From Bacteroidales bacterium (GTDB lineage: Bacteria; Bacteroidota; Bacteroidia; Bacteroidales; JAADGE01): a DNA stretch of 28,145 nt. Numbering within the stretch: position 1 is the first letter of the stretch; each line of letters starts with the position of its first letter. This document shows, piece after piece, positions 1 through 7,975 of the stretch. Both the position numbers and the translations under genes were made by a program. The stretch spans positions 1 through 28,145 of the forward strand of contig JAOZQB010000006.1 of the NCBI GenBank assembly GCA_029932445.1. The letters run 5' to 3'. Below the pieces are notes generated by a model. It was given only the letters and a program-made list of their open reading frames with translations. It ran no database searches and had not been told where the DNA came from.

Positions 1-681
1 CAACAGATTGATGAAAAATATAAATTTAATGATTTAGATTTATCTAAATTAAAAGTAAAATTTCATTGCGAAAATGACGAGGAATTATATTATCGTTTAG
101 CAAATAACACTGTAAATGAGGATGATATAGCATCGTTTGTAAAAAGTCGACGCAGAGTTTTGGGTTTGGTAACAAGTTTATGGAGCAGTGATAAAGTTGC
201 ACCGATAAAAGAAACTGAGTTTAATCCGAAAGAAAAATTTGTTATCAAAAATTTAGAAAATATTGAATTGGCTGAATGTTGTAAACCTGTTGCCGGAGAT
301 ATTGCTGTTATTTTCCGAAAAAATAATCATGAATTTATTGTTCACAGAAATGAATGTTCAAATGCAAAAATGCTTAATTCAACAGACGGAAAAAATACTG
401 CCAAAATTTTCTGGGATTTAACCCTTGAAACTGAATTTCCGACTAAAATTAGATTTAACGGTTTTGATAATACAGGATTGCTTGCAGAAGTTATTGACAT
501 AATTTCTAAAAATTATTATGTAAATATGACAGAATTAAAAATTAATGTTGATAAAAATGCTGTTTTCGGGATTATTGAAATAACTGTTTCTGATGTTAAT
601 AAATTAAATTCTATTTTAAAGCAAATTCGAAAAATTAAGTATATCAAAAAAGCCTACCGTGTCGGACCTGATACTGAATAA
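1..681 (+). CDS. rsh: RelA/SpoT-family (p)ppGpp synthetase/hydrolase, C-terminal part (5' truncated by window edge)
   Basis: The frame is open from base 1 and ends at TAA 679-681, so this is the last 226 residues of a longer protein. The visible part is the regulatory C-terminus. The conserved-cysteine (zinc-finger-like) module is marked by ECCKPVAGD (C93, C94 counted from base 1) and VHRNEC (H115, C119). An ACT domain follows at about residues 150-222 (TKIRFNGFDNTGLLAEVIDII). In this family the C-terminus senses amino acid starvation at the ribosome and tunes the N-terminal hydrolase and synthetase domains, which lie outside the window. The next gene starts 9 bases downstream, suggesting co-transcription. 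An internal TTG at 160 is only a position inside the open frame, not a start. The family is clear. Whether the enzyme is bifunctional cannot be judged from this fragment. Confidence 0.9.
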   Translation, partial: QQIDEKYKFNDLDLSKLKVKFHCENDEELYYRLANNTVNEDDIASFVKSRRRVLGLVTSLWSSDKVAPIKETEFNPKEKFVIKNLENIELAECCKPVAGDIAVIFRKNNHEFIVHRNECSNAKMLNSTDGKNTAKIFWDLTLETEFPTKIRFNGFDNTGLLAEVIDIISKNYYVNMTELKINVDKNAVFGIIEITVSDVNKLNSILKQIRKIKYIKKAYRVGPDTE

Positions 682-690
682 AAATAATTG

Positions 691-1983
691 ATGATTAAAT
701 TTATGAATATGCCGAACAGAAGAAGTCAACCGACTTTCAAAACAAGTGAAAAGATCGATATTAAAGAAATTCAAAAAATTTTGTTGACTGATTCAGTTCC
801 CGTATATTTACTTAATTCAGGAGATCAAGATATTCTTAAATTGGATTTTGTTTTTAATGCCGGGAATATTTATCATGAAAATTCATTAATTCCTGAAATA
901 ACAAATGCCTTGATTGATAAAGGAACGACATTACTTTCTTCAGAGAAAATATCTGAAAATTTTGACTTTTACGGTGCTTATCTTGAAACAGAAACCGGTA
1001 AACATATTGTTTCAGTTACATTATACACCTTGAATAAATATTTTAAAGAAACGTTTCAATTGTTATTTGAGATTTTGTTTGATGCTTTTTTCCCTCAAAG
1101 TGAAATCGATATTTTTTTAAAAAATAAATACCAATCTTTTTTAATTAATCAACAAAAAACAGATGCTGTATCCACAGAAATTTTTGCAGAATCAATTTTC
1201 GGAAAAAATCATCCTTACGGGATTTCAGTTAAAGAAAATGATTTTAAGAACGTTGAGAGAGGACAAATTCTGAATTTTTACAGAGAATATTATAATGCAA
1301 GTAATATGTTTGTTATGCTCTCCGGGAAAATAAAAGATGAGCATTTGCTTATTTTAAAATCATTTCTTAATCAAGTAAAACGTTCTGACACAAATCATTT
1401 AAAAAAAGATATTCAAATTCCCGAAAAAAAAGCTGTTAAAATTTTTCATAAAATTGAAAATACGGTTCAAGTATCTATAAAGGTCGGGAAAATAACCATT
1501 AATAAATTACACCCTGATTTTTTTAATTTAAATATCTGTTCTGTCATATTGGGCGGATATTTCGGATCCAGATTAATGACGAATATACGCGAAGATAAAG
1601 GTTATACATACGGTATTTATGCTGGTAATGTTTCCTTATTAGAATTGGGTTTTTTTGTAATTTCTGCAGATTCAAGTAAAGATGTTTATAAAAAAGCTTT
1701 AGAGGAAATTTATAAAGAATTAAAAAAAATAAGAACTGTTCCTGTAGGTAATGAAGAATTAATCAGAGTTAAAAGATGGTTATTCGGTAATATTATTAAA
1801 ATTTTTGATGGTCCTTTAGCATTATCTGAAGCCTACAAATCTATTATTTCTTATAATTTAACTAAAGATTATTTTTACCGGTATCTTGAAGCAATTAAGA
1901 ATATTTCTCCTGAAATAATTCTTAAAACAGCACAAACATATTTGCATGAAGATACTATGACAGAAGTTACGGTAGGTGCATAA
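691..1983 (+). CDS. M16-family (pitrilysin-like) protein lacking the zinc-binding motif
   Basis: This 430-residue protein has the length and layout of a two-half M16B subunit. The inverted zinc motif HxxEH, expected just before a KGT signature, is replaced: the segment before DKGT reads EITNA (E69-A73), with neither histidine. The C-terminal half keeps the R/Y substrate-binding motif, NIREDKGYTYG (R300, Y305, Y307). In this family such proteins act as the non-catalytic partner of an HxxEH subunit, often encoded next door. No HxxEH partner is present in this window; the upstream neighbour is the RelA/SpoT homologue. I see no signal peptide. ATG 691 is preferred over the adjoining TTG 688; ATG 703 is also possible. 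Transcription ends at the hairpin at 1982-2020. Confidence 0.85.
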   Translation: MIKFMNMPNRRSQPTFKTSEKIDIKEIQKILLTDSVPVYLLNSGDQDILKLDFVFNAGNIYHENSLIPEITNALIDKGTTLLSSEKISENFDFYGAYLETETGKHIVSVTLYTLNKYFKETFQLLFEILFDAFFPQSEIDIFLKNKYQSFLINQQKTDAVSTEIFAESIFGKNHPYGISVKENDFKNVERGQILNFYREYYNASNMFVMLSGKIKDEHLLILKSFLNQVKRSDTNHLKKDIQIPEKKAVKIFHKIENTVQVSIKVGKITINKLHPDFFNLNICSVILGGYFGSRLMTNIREDKGYTYGIYAGNVSLLELGFFVISADSSKDVYKKALEEIYKELKKIRTVPVGNEELIRVKRWLFGNIIKIFDGPLALSEAYKSIISYNLTKDYFYRYLEAIKNISPEIILKTAQTYLHEDTMTEVTVGA

Positions 1984-2020
1984 AAAAAACTTACACTTTA
2001 ATTAAATGTAAGTTTTTTTT
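1982..2020. terminator. Bidirectional intrinsic terminator
   Basis: The arm AAAAAAAACTTACA (1982-1995) pairs perfectly with TGTAAGTTTTTTTT (2007-2020) around an 11-base loop. The stem lies between the convergent M16 (stop 1983) and USP (stop 2037) genes. The A/T tracts provide a U-run in both directions, so one hairpin can serve both genes. Confidence 0.85.
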
Positions 2021-2036
2021 ATATATGAAGCTATTA

Positions 2037-2888
2037 TTAATAACCGACCCAAGTCGTTTTGTTAGTACCAACCGGATTAATACAAATTACCGGAATTTGA
2101 GATGTATTATAAATCAATTTTTCATCCCATGATGAAAAGAATAATCCTTTATCTTTATTTACTAAAGTCATGATTAATTCTGCATCATTTGCAATAGCAT
2201 AATCTAAAACTTGTTTTGAGAAATTCCCCTCTGTGGGTGAAGAAACTTTATCAACGTATTTTATATTGTATTCATCAAACAAATTTTTAATTTGCTTTGT
2301 GATACTCATAATTCTGTTTTTATAAAATTTACCTGATTCAAATTTAGGAATCATATGAACGGTTGCATCAAACATTTTTGCAATATTGATTGCCCAAGTT
2401 ACTTTTTGTCTGTCTTGTGTTGATGCCGTAATCGGGAATACAATATTTTCGTATCCTTCAGTGTATCGACGTTTTTGAACAATTATAGTCGGTACATTTG
2501 TAACGCTTATAACTTTTAAAACATAACTACCCGTAATTTTTTGGAACCCGACTTTTCCGTGAGTACCCAAGATAATTAATTTTGCTCCCACAGTATCGGA
2601 TGCTTCTTTTATATTTTCAAATAAATCTCCTTTTTTAACTAAAAATTCAACTTGAACATTATAGTCTTTTGATGCTTTTAAAGAAATTTTTTCCAATTTT
2701 TCAGAAATTGCATCATCACTTAAATTTTCATCATCTAAAAATTTATCAGTATCTTTATTAATCACATGTAATAAAACAACTCGATATTTCATCGTATGAG
2801 CAATAGAAGAGCCATGATCAATAGCATTTTGACAAACTTCTGAGAAATCCGTCGGTATTAAAATTACATCATTTTTTTTGTTTTTCAT
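2037..2888 (-). CDS. Tandem-domain universal stress protein (UspA family)
   Basis: The 283-residue protein carries two USP folds, roughly residues 6-138 and 148-275. Domain 1 opens with VILIPTDFSE (D14 is the usual adenine-contacting Asp). It ends with GTHG (108-111) and TGS (119-121), which approximates the G-2x-G-9x-G-(S/T) ATP loop but is one residue short. Domain 2 (NIVFPITAS...) has lost this loop; the matching stretch, LIMTLVNKDKGLFFSSW, contains no GxxG. Tandem USPs in which one half has lost ATP binding are known. The role is a cytoplasmic stress-linked nucleotide-binding protein, and the exact process is unknown. The gene is convergent with the M16 gene and divergent from xerD. No clear -7 box was found upstream. 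Confidence 0.88.
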   Translation of the reverse strand: MKNKKNDVILIPTDFSEVCQNAIDHGSSIAHTMKYRVVLLHVINKDTDKFLDDENLSDDAISEKLEKISLKASKDYNVQVEFLVKKGDLFENIKEASDTVGAKLIILGTHGKVGFQKITGSYVLKVISVTNVPTIIVQKRRYTEGYENIVFPITASTQDRQKVTWAINIAKMFDATVHMIPKFESGKFYKNRIMSITKQIKNLFDEYNIKYVDKVSSPTEGNFSKQVLDYAIANDAELIMTLVNKDKGLFFSSWDEKLIYNTSQIPVICINPVGTNKTTWVGY

Positions 2889-3052
2889 GATATAGCAAAT
2901 TTTAATGTTTTTATAGTAATAACTTCAAATTGAGTTATAAAATTATTGAAAATTACTTAAGTAACCAAATAATTTTTCTTTTTTTTTATACAATATCCTA
3001 ATTTGTTTGTGATTTTTTCTTTTTTAATGGTGAGTTTTATCAGTATTTATAG

Positions 3053-3060
3053 TAACTTTG
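3053..3060 (+). promoter_or_regulatory. Candidate -7 element for xerD
   Basis: TAACTTTG fits the Bacteroidota -7 consensus TAnnTTTG. It lies 53 bases before the ATG, giving a leader of about 45 bases. No TTTG -33 box stands at the expected 19-21 base spacing. The same octamer occurs upstream of the OmpA lipoprotein gene on the other strand. Confidence 0.5.
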
Positions 3061-3112
3061 ACAAATAATTTAATTTATATCTTATTTGAAAATATTATTG
3101 ATTGAAAAGTAA

Positions 3113-4021
3113 ATGTCAGAGAATTATATGCAAAAAGTATGGAAAGAAAAGATTTCTGATTTTCAAATATATTTGAAATTAGAGAAATCATTATCACAAA
3201 ATACAACGAATGCATATGTAAATGATGTTCGAAAATTAGCCGATTATACTGAAAAAGAACCAAAAGAGATTGATTTAAAGGAGCTTGAGGATTTTATTTA
3301 TGAGCTGAATTCAGTTTATATCAGCCCCAGATCACAAGCACGCATTATTTCGGGTATTAAAGCATTTTTTAATTATTTAGTATTAGAAAATAATGTCGCT
3401 AATAATCCGGCATATCTTCTGGAATCCCCCAAAATAGGTCAAAAACTTCCTGAAATATTATCTGTGGAAGAAATCGATTTGTTACAATCAAAAATTGATT
3501 TAAGTAAACCGGAAGGACATCGTAATAAAGCGATTATTGAAACATTGTATGCCTGTGGTTTAAGAGTCTCGGAGTTGGTTAATTTAAGATTATCAAATCT
3601 GCATTTTAAAGAAGGTTTTATAATAGTTACGGGAAAGGGAAGTAAGCAACGGTTAATTCCGATCGGAGAAAAAGCAATTCATGAAATCAATTATTATAAA
3701 GAACATTACAGAAGTCATCTTGATATTAAAATTGAGTTCGAAGATATTTTATTTCTAAATCGCTACGGCAGACAATTGACTCGTGTAATGATTTTTACAA
3801 TCATAAAAAAATTGGCACAAGATGCTGAAATAAAAAAAAATATAAGTCCTCACACATTTCGTCATTCTTTTGCAACACATTTGGTTGAAGGAGGAGCAGA
3901 TTTACGTGCCGTGCAAGAAATGTTGGGTCATGAATCAATTATTACAACCGAAATATATACCCATATTGACAGAGAATATTTGAAACAAGTCGTAAATGAT
4001 TTTCATCCTCGCAATAAATAA
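3113..4021 (+). CDS. xerD: Tyrosine recombinase XerD/XerC type
   Basis: The 302-residue length is standard for Xer recombinases. The N-terminal SAM-like core-binding domain is at about residues 12-95. The catalytic domain holds the whole active site: R151 (GLRVSEL), K175 (TGKGSK), H247 and R250 (HTFRH), H273 (GHESI) and nucleophile Y282 (IYTH). XerC/D resolve chromosome dimers at dif near the division septum. The XerD assignment over XerC rests on overall resemblance and is less certain than the family. There is no integron, att site or cassette beside it, so it reads as the housekeeping enzyme. ATG 3113 is used; an in-frame ATG at 3128 is possible. A candidate -7 box sits at 3053. Confidence 0.92.
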   Translation: MSENYMQKVWKEKISDFQIYLKLEKSLSQNTTNAYVNDVRKLADYTEKEPKEIDLKELEDFIYELNSVYISPRSQARIISGIKAFFNYLVLENNVANNPAYLLESPKIGQKLPEILSVEEIDLLQSKIDLSKPEGHRNKAIIETLYACGLRVSELVNLRLSNLHFKEGFIIVTGKGSKQRLIPIGEKAIHEINYYKEHYRSHLDIKIEFEDILFLNRYGRQLTRVMIFTIIKKLAQDAEIKKNISPHTFRHSFATHLVEGGADLRAVQEMLGHESIITTEIYTHIDREYLKQVVNDFHPRNK

Positions 4022-4080
4022 TTTCATCAAACAAATCATACATTCTGTCCCGTCAATCCGTATATTCTTCATATTAATTC

Positions 4081-4088
4081 TATTTTTG
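4081..4088 (+). promoter_or_regulatory. Candidate -7 element for the GH3/beta-lactamase gene
   Basis: TATTTTTG matches TAnnTTTG and lies 39 bases before ATG 4127. No TTTG -33 box stands at the expected spacing. A purine-rich AGGAAGGG directly before the ATG (4119-4126) resembles a Shine-Dalgarno sequence, which is uncommon among the genes here, and supports this start. Confidence 0.42.
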
Positions 4089-4126
4089 AACCTTTAATTA
4101 TTTAAACATTGAAAAAATAGGAAGGG

Positions 4127-7100
4127 ATGAAAGATATTAAAATCGGCAGAATTAATTTAAGAGCTAAATATTTTATTTTTTTTATTCTCGGAATTCTTAT
4201 TCTCATAGTTTCAATTCTTTTTAGTCATAAAAAAGTACTGAAAGAATCTCCTTATTCGATTGATTTTTTGAATGTTAATACCGAATATGCCGATACAACT
4301 TTAAAATATCTGTCAAATGAAGAAAAAGTCGGTCAATTAATAATTGCTGATTTCGGAAAAGCTGAGAATGTGAAAACTGATTCTGTCATAAAGTTATTGT
4401 ATCAAATTTTACCGGGAGGTATTGTATATTCCACAGACAGTATTTTCCAATTTCTTAATTATCAGAATATTATACAGAAATATTCAAAAATTAACCCGTT
4501 TGTATTTTTACCTGAAGAATCAGGTGTTTTTCATTTTAAGGAAACAGAGAATCTTCCGAATTTTAATTTCTTAACAGCTTTTGAAAATGATTCGATAAAA
4601 AGAAATTACATGACCGTAATCTCAAAAATTGCCAAACAAATTAATTTAAGTTCCTTATTTTCGGATATTTCTTCCGGAAATATTAACGACAATGATTATA
4701 AAGTTTTAAATTCTTCTGATAATCGTATAGCTATTTCTCAAAAATTAATGTCATTTGCAAATGCTTCTCAATTTTTAACTGATGACAGTATCCGATTTGA
4801 ACTAAATTCTCAATTGATTTCCGAAGGTTTAACAGGAATTATTCTGGATGAAGATGAAAATTCTGATATCATTCAAAAAATTAAAAATGAATATAATTAT
4901 GAAGGTTTATTTTTAAAGCGGATTAATTCAAAACTAATGAATTCTGATTCTGTTGCAATTTTTATTAATTCCGGAACTGATTTATTTATCACAAAAGAAC
5001 CGAAAAAATTAAAAAAGATACTTGCAGAGATGATTGAAAATGAACTGATAAATAACGAAATTTTAACAGCATCCGTCAGAAAAATACTGCTTGCAAAAAC
5101 TTGGACGGGACTTGAGAATAATAGCAGAATTTTAAAACCGGATATTGACAGTCTGTTAAAATCACCCGCAACTTTAATTTCGGAAAATACCGTTTATCGA
5201 AATTCAATAAATTTAATAAAAAATAAAAATAATGTCTTACCGTTCAAAAATCTAAAAAAAGCAAAATTTCAAATATTAGTAACAGGAAATGCTGATTTAC
5301 GGGAATTTTATAAAACATTTAAAACTTATTATTCTGTAAAGTCTTTATTCATAGACATATCTGATGAATATTATATTAAAAAAATCAAAAAAATCAGAAA
5401 GAAAAATAATCTGATAATAGCAATGAACAGTATAAAAATTGATTCTGCTTTGATTAATGCAATTTTAGAGCATAACGAGACTCAATCTTTAACTTTAGTT
5501 AACTTCGGTAAGCCGAGTAATTTGAATTTTACTGATTCGTTTTCTGCTGTTATTCAAGTTTTCGGGAATTCAGAAAAAGAACAACATTATGCAGCCGATG
5601 CAATTTTTGGGGGAATACCGATAAATAGTAAATATCCGTACTATATAAAGAATTTTAAAGTAAGTGATTCTGTCGTTCAAATTAAAAAAGTCAGGGTTTC
5701 CGAATGTTTACCTGAAGAAATCGGTCTGAATGCACTTGTATTATCAAAAATAGATTCGATTGCAAAAGACGGGATTCGAAGAGGTGCTTTTCCGGGTTGT
5801 CAGATTGTTGTTTTAAAAAACGGTTATAATGTATATAATAAATCTTTTGGTTGGCATACATATGCTAAAAGGCGGAAAGTCCGAAATACAGACTTATACG
5901 ATTTAGCATCCGTTACAAAAATTGCTGCAACAACAACGGCTGCAATGAAATTATATTCTCAGGGAAAAATACGATTAAATGACAAATTAGGCAGATTTTT
6001 CAGAAATACAAAAATTGATTATTCAAATATAAAACCGGATACACTTATAAATATTGACACATTAAAGATTGCTGAAATTAGGGATTTTAACAAACTTTTG
6101 AAATTTCAAGACACTTTACATATTAACGATTCCGTATTGATAGCATTTGATACATTGATAGTTACGACAAATCCGAGAAATAATATTTTTCAAGTAAAAA
6201 TTCGAGATTTACTTTTGCATAAATCCGGAATAACACCGACTTTACCGATTTTACCATATGTCATTTTTAAAAAGAATTTTTACGATTCGTTGGAATTTAT
6301 CAAACAACGGTTTTATGAAAATATACAAAATGATACAAGCGTAAAAAATAAAACGATTGAATTTAATGCTAGGCAAGAATTACAAAAAATCTATGATACC
6401 TATTTTACAAAAAGATATATCAAAGACAGTGCAGAAGTGAAAATTGCTGATGCATTTTATTTAAAAAATGCTTGGTTTGATACATTATGGAGAGATACAA
6501 AACGACTACGTGTTTATTCACGAAAAATATATCAATACAGCGATATCAATATGATTTTGCTGCAATCGGCAATTGACAGTTTGAACAGAAGAAGTATGAA
6601 CAGCTATATGCGAAATACGTTTTATTTACCGATGGGTTTGAATACTATGTGTTATAAACCTCGAAGATATTTTTCATTAAATCGTATTGTTCCTACGGAA
6701 AATGATAAATATTGGCGAGAACAATTGTTAAGAGGTAATGTTCACGACCCGTCAGCTGCAATGCTCGGCGGAATTTCCGGAAATGCAGGTTTGTTCTCCG
6801 ATGCTTATGATTTGGCTGTTTTGGGGCAAATGTGGTTGAACGGCGGTTCCTACGGCGGTATGCGTTTTATTTCGGAGTCGACTGTTAAAAAATTTACGGG
6901 ATTTCAAGAAGACAGTCACAGAGGTTTGGGATTTGATAAACCGCATAAAAAAGCCATTATCGGAAAAGGAGCAGCAACACAATCATACGGGCATACAGGT
7001 TTTACCGGAACATGTATTTGGGTTGATCCCGAAAACGAAATAGTTTTTGTGTTTCTTTCAAATCGCGTAAATCCATCAGCAAAAAATTGGAGAATTAATC

Positions 7101-7168
7101 GTTTAAAAATTCGACAAAAAATTCATACTGTTGTTTATGATGCAATGAAAACAAATAATTTCAATTAA
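4127..7168 (+). CDS. Membrane-anchored GH3-like / class C beta-lactamase-like serine hydrolase fusion
   Basis: The protein has 1013 residues. A single transmembrane helix (about 15-32) directs the rest outside the cytoplasm. Residues about 60-330 follow a GH3 (NagZ-type) barrel, seen from EEKVGQLII and PGGIVYS, and about 345-500 follow the second GH3 domain. The GH3 site is degenerate: no KHFPGHGD segment is present, and the nucleophile Asp column in YEGLFLKRI is occupied by R265. Residues about 535-1000 are a class C beta-lactamase/PBP4-like domain with SVTK (S595, K598), YSDIN (Y804) and HTG (H956). The S595-Y804 distance is about 209 residues, against roughly 86 in class C enzymes, so about 120 residues are inserted. 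Fusions of this order are familiar in Bacteroidota. A cell-wall peptide or ester hydrolase role is inferred. A HAD gene follows within 30 bases. Confidence 0.88.
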   Translation: MKDIKIGRINLRAKYFIFFILGILILIVSILFSHKKVLKESPYSIDFLNVNTEYADTTLKYLSNEEKVGQLIIADFGKAENVKTDSVIKLLYQILPGGIVYSTDSIFQFLNYQNIIQKYSKINPFVFLPEESGVFHFKETENLPNFNFLTAFENDSIKRNYMTVISKIAKQINLSSLFSDISSGNINDNDYKVLNSSDNRIAISQKLMSFANASQFLTDDSIRFELNSQLISEGLTGIILDEDENSDIIQKIKNEYNYEGLFLKRINSKLMNSDSVAIFINSGTDLFITKEPKKLKKILAEMIENELINNEILTASVRKILLAKTWTGLENNSRILKPDIDSLLKSPATLISENTVYRNSINLIKNKNNVLPFKNLKKAKFQILVTGNADLREFYKTFKTYYSVKSLFIDISDEYYIKKIKKIRKKNNLIIAMNSIKIDSALINAILEHNETQSLTLVNFGKPSNLNFTDSFSAVIQVFGNSEKEQHYAADAIFGGIPINSKYPYYIKNFKVSDSVVQIKKVRVSECLPEEIGLNALVLSKIDSIAKDGIRRGAFPGCQIVVLKNGYNVYNKSFGWHTYAKRRKVRNTDLYDLASVTKIAATTTAAMKLYSQGKIRLNDKLGRFFRNTKIDYSNIKPDTLINIDTLKIAEIRDFNKLLKFQDTLHINDSVLIAFDTLIVTTNPRNNIFQVKIRDLLLHKSGITPTLPILPYVIFKKNFYDSLEFIKQRFYENIQNDTSVKNKTIEFNARQELQKIYDTYFTKRYIKDSAEVKIADAFYLKNAWFDTLWRDTKRLRVYSRKIYQYSDINMILLQSAIDSLNRRSMNSYMRNTFYLPMGLNTMCYKPRRYFSLNRIVPTENDKYWREQLLRGNVHDPSAAMLGGISGNAGLFSDAYDLAVLGQMWLNGGSYGGMRFISESTVKKFTGFQEDSHRGLGFDKPHKKAIIGKGAATQSYGHTGFTGTCIWVDPENEIVFVFLSNRVNPSAKNWRINRLKIRQKIHTVVYDAMKTNNFN

Positions 7169-7196
7169 TAAGATAATATTACTTTTGTTTAAAAAA

Positions 7197-7895
7197 ATGA
7201 AATCAAAACTAAAAGTCATCGCTTTTGATGCTGATGATACACTATGGGTAAACGAGCCGTATTATCGCGAAACGGAATATAAATTTGCCGCATTGCTTTC
7301 CGAATATCTTTCGGAAAAAGAATGTATTGACAAGTTGTTTGAAATTGAAATGCGAAATTTGGAAATATACGGCTACGGAGCAAAAGCTTTTGTGTTGTCT
7401 ATGATTGAAACGGCATTAAAAATTTCCGATTATAAAATTTCGGGTAAATTAATTGAAAAAATAATTAATTTCGGGAAAGAACTGAATTCAAAGCTTATTG
7501 AAATTCTTCCGAGTGTGAAAACAACGCTTGAGAAATTACAAAATAAAACGTATAAAATAATTTTGGCAACGAAAGGTGATTTGTTGGATCAAGAACGGAA
7601 ATTGAAAAAGTCCGGTTTGGAACAGTATTTTCATCATATTGAAGTTGTGAGCGATAAAAAAGAAGCGGATTATATGAAATTGTTGAAACGTTGTGATGTT
7701 GCTCCGGAAAATTTTTTAATGGTAGGAAATTCTTTAAAATCTGATATATTACCTGTACTGAAAATAGGAGGAAATGCTGTATTTGTACCTTTTCATACCA
7801 CTTGGCAGCACGAAGTGATTGATGAAGATGAATTTTTAAAATTTGAGCATTATAGTAAGATTAAAAATATTAATGAAGTTTTAAGTATCATTTAA
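7197..7895 (+). CDS. HAD-superfamily hydrolase (phosphatase-like)
   Basis: The 232-residue protein holds all HAD motifs: motif I DADDT with nucleophile D11 and acid/base D13; motif II Thr in ILATKGD; motif III Lys in SDKKEADY; motif IV in MVGNSLKSDI. A helical cap lies between motifs I and II. Such proteins are cytoplasmic phosphatases acting on small phosphorylated metabolites, and the substrate cannot be read from sequence. ATG 7197 is preferred to an in-frame TTG at 7185. The gene begins 28 bases after the GH3/beta-lactamase gene, on the same strand and with no promoter box between them, so co-transcription is likely. Confidence 0.87.
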   Translation: MKSKLKVIAFDADDTLWVNEPYYRETEYKFAALLSEYLSEKECIDKLFEIEMRNLEIYGYGAKAFVLSMIETALKISDYKISGKLIEKIINFGKELNSKLIEILPSVKTTLEKLQNKTYKIILATKGDLLDQERKLKKSGLEQYFHHIEVVSDKKEADYMKLLKRCDVAPENFLMVGNSLKSDILPVLKIGGNAVFVPFHTTWQHEVIDEDEFLKFEHYSKIKNINEVLSII

Positions 7896-7909
7896 ATTTT
7901 AAAAGAAAA

Positions 7910-7957
7910 CCCCGTATCAATCTTTCAACCTGTTTAGTGAAAAATAAAATACGGGGG
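7910..7957 (-). terminator. Intrinsic terminator of the vWA lipoprotein gene
   Basis: CCCCGTAT (7910-7917) pairs with ATACGGGG (7949-7956) around a loop of about 31 bases. Read on the minus strand the stem is followed by TTTTCTTTT, so it fits termination of the gene ending at 7976. On the plus strand there is no T-run after the stem, so it is a weaker stop for the HAD gene. Confidence 0.65.
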
Positions 7958-7975
7958 AAATTACAGAAATTTAAA

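Noticed and set aside
3113..4021. XerD as the integrase of a mobile element or integron
   Set aside because: No att sites, cassettes, excisionase or phage genes accompany it, and its length and motifs fit the housekeeping Xer enzymes.
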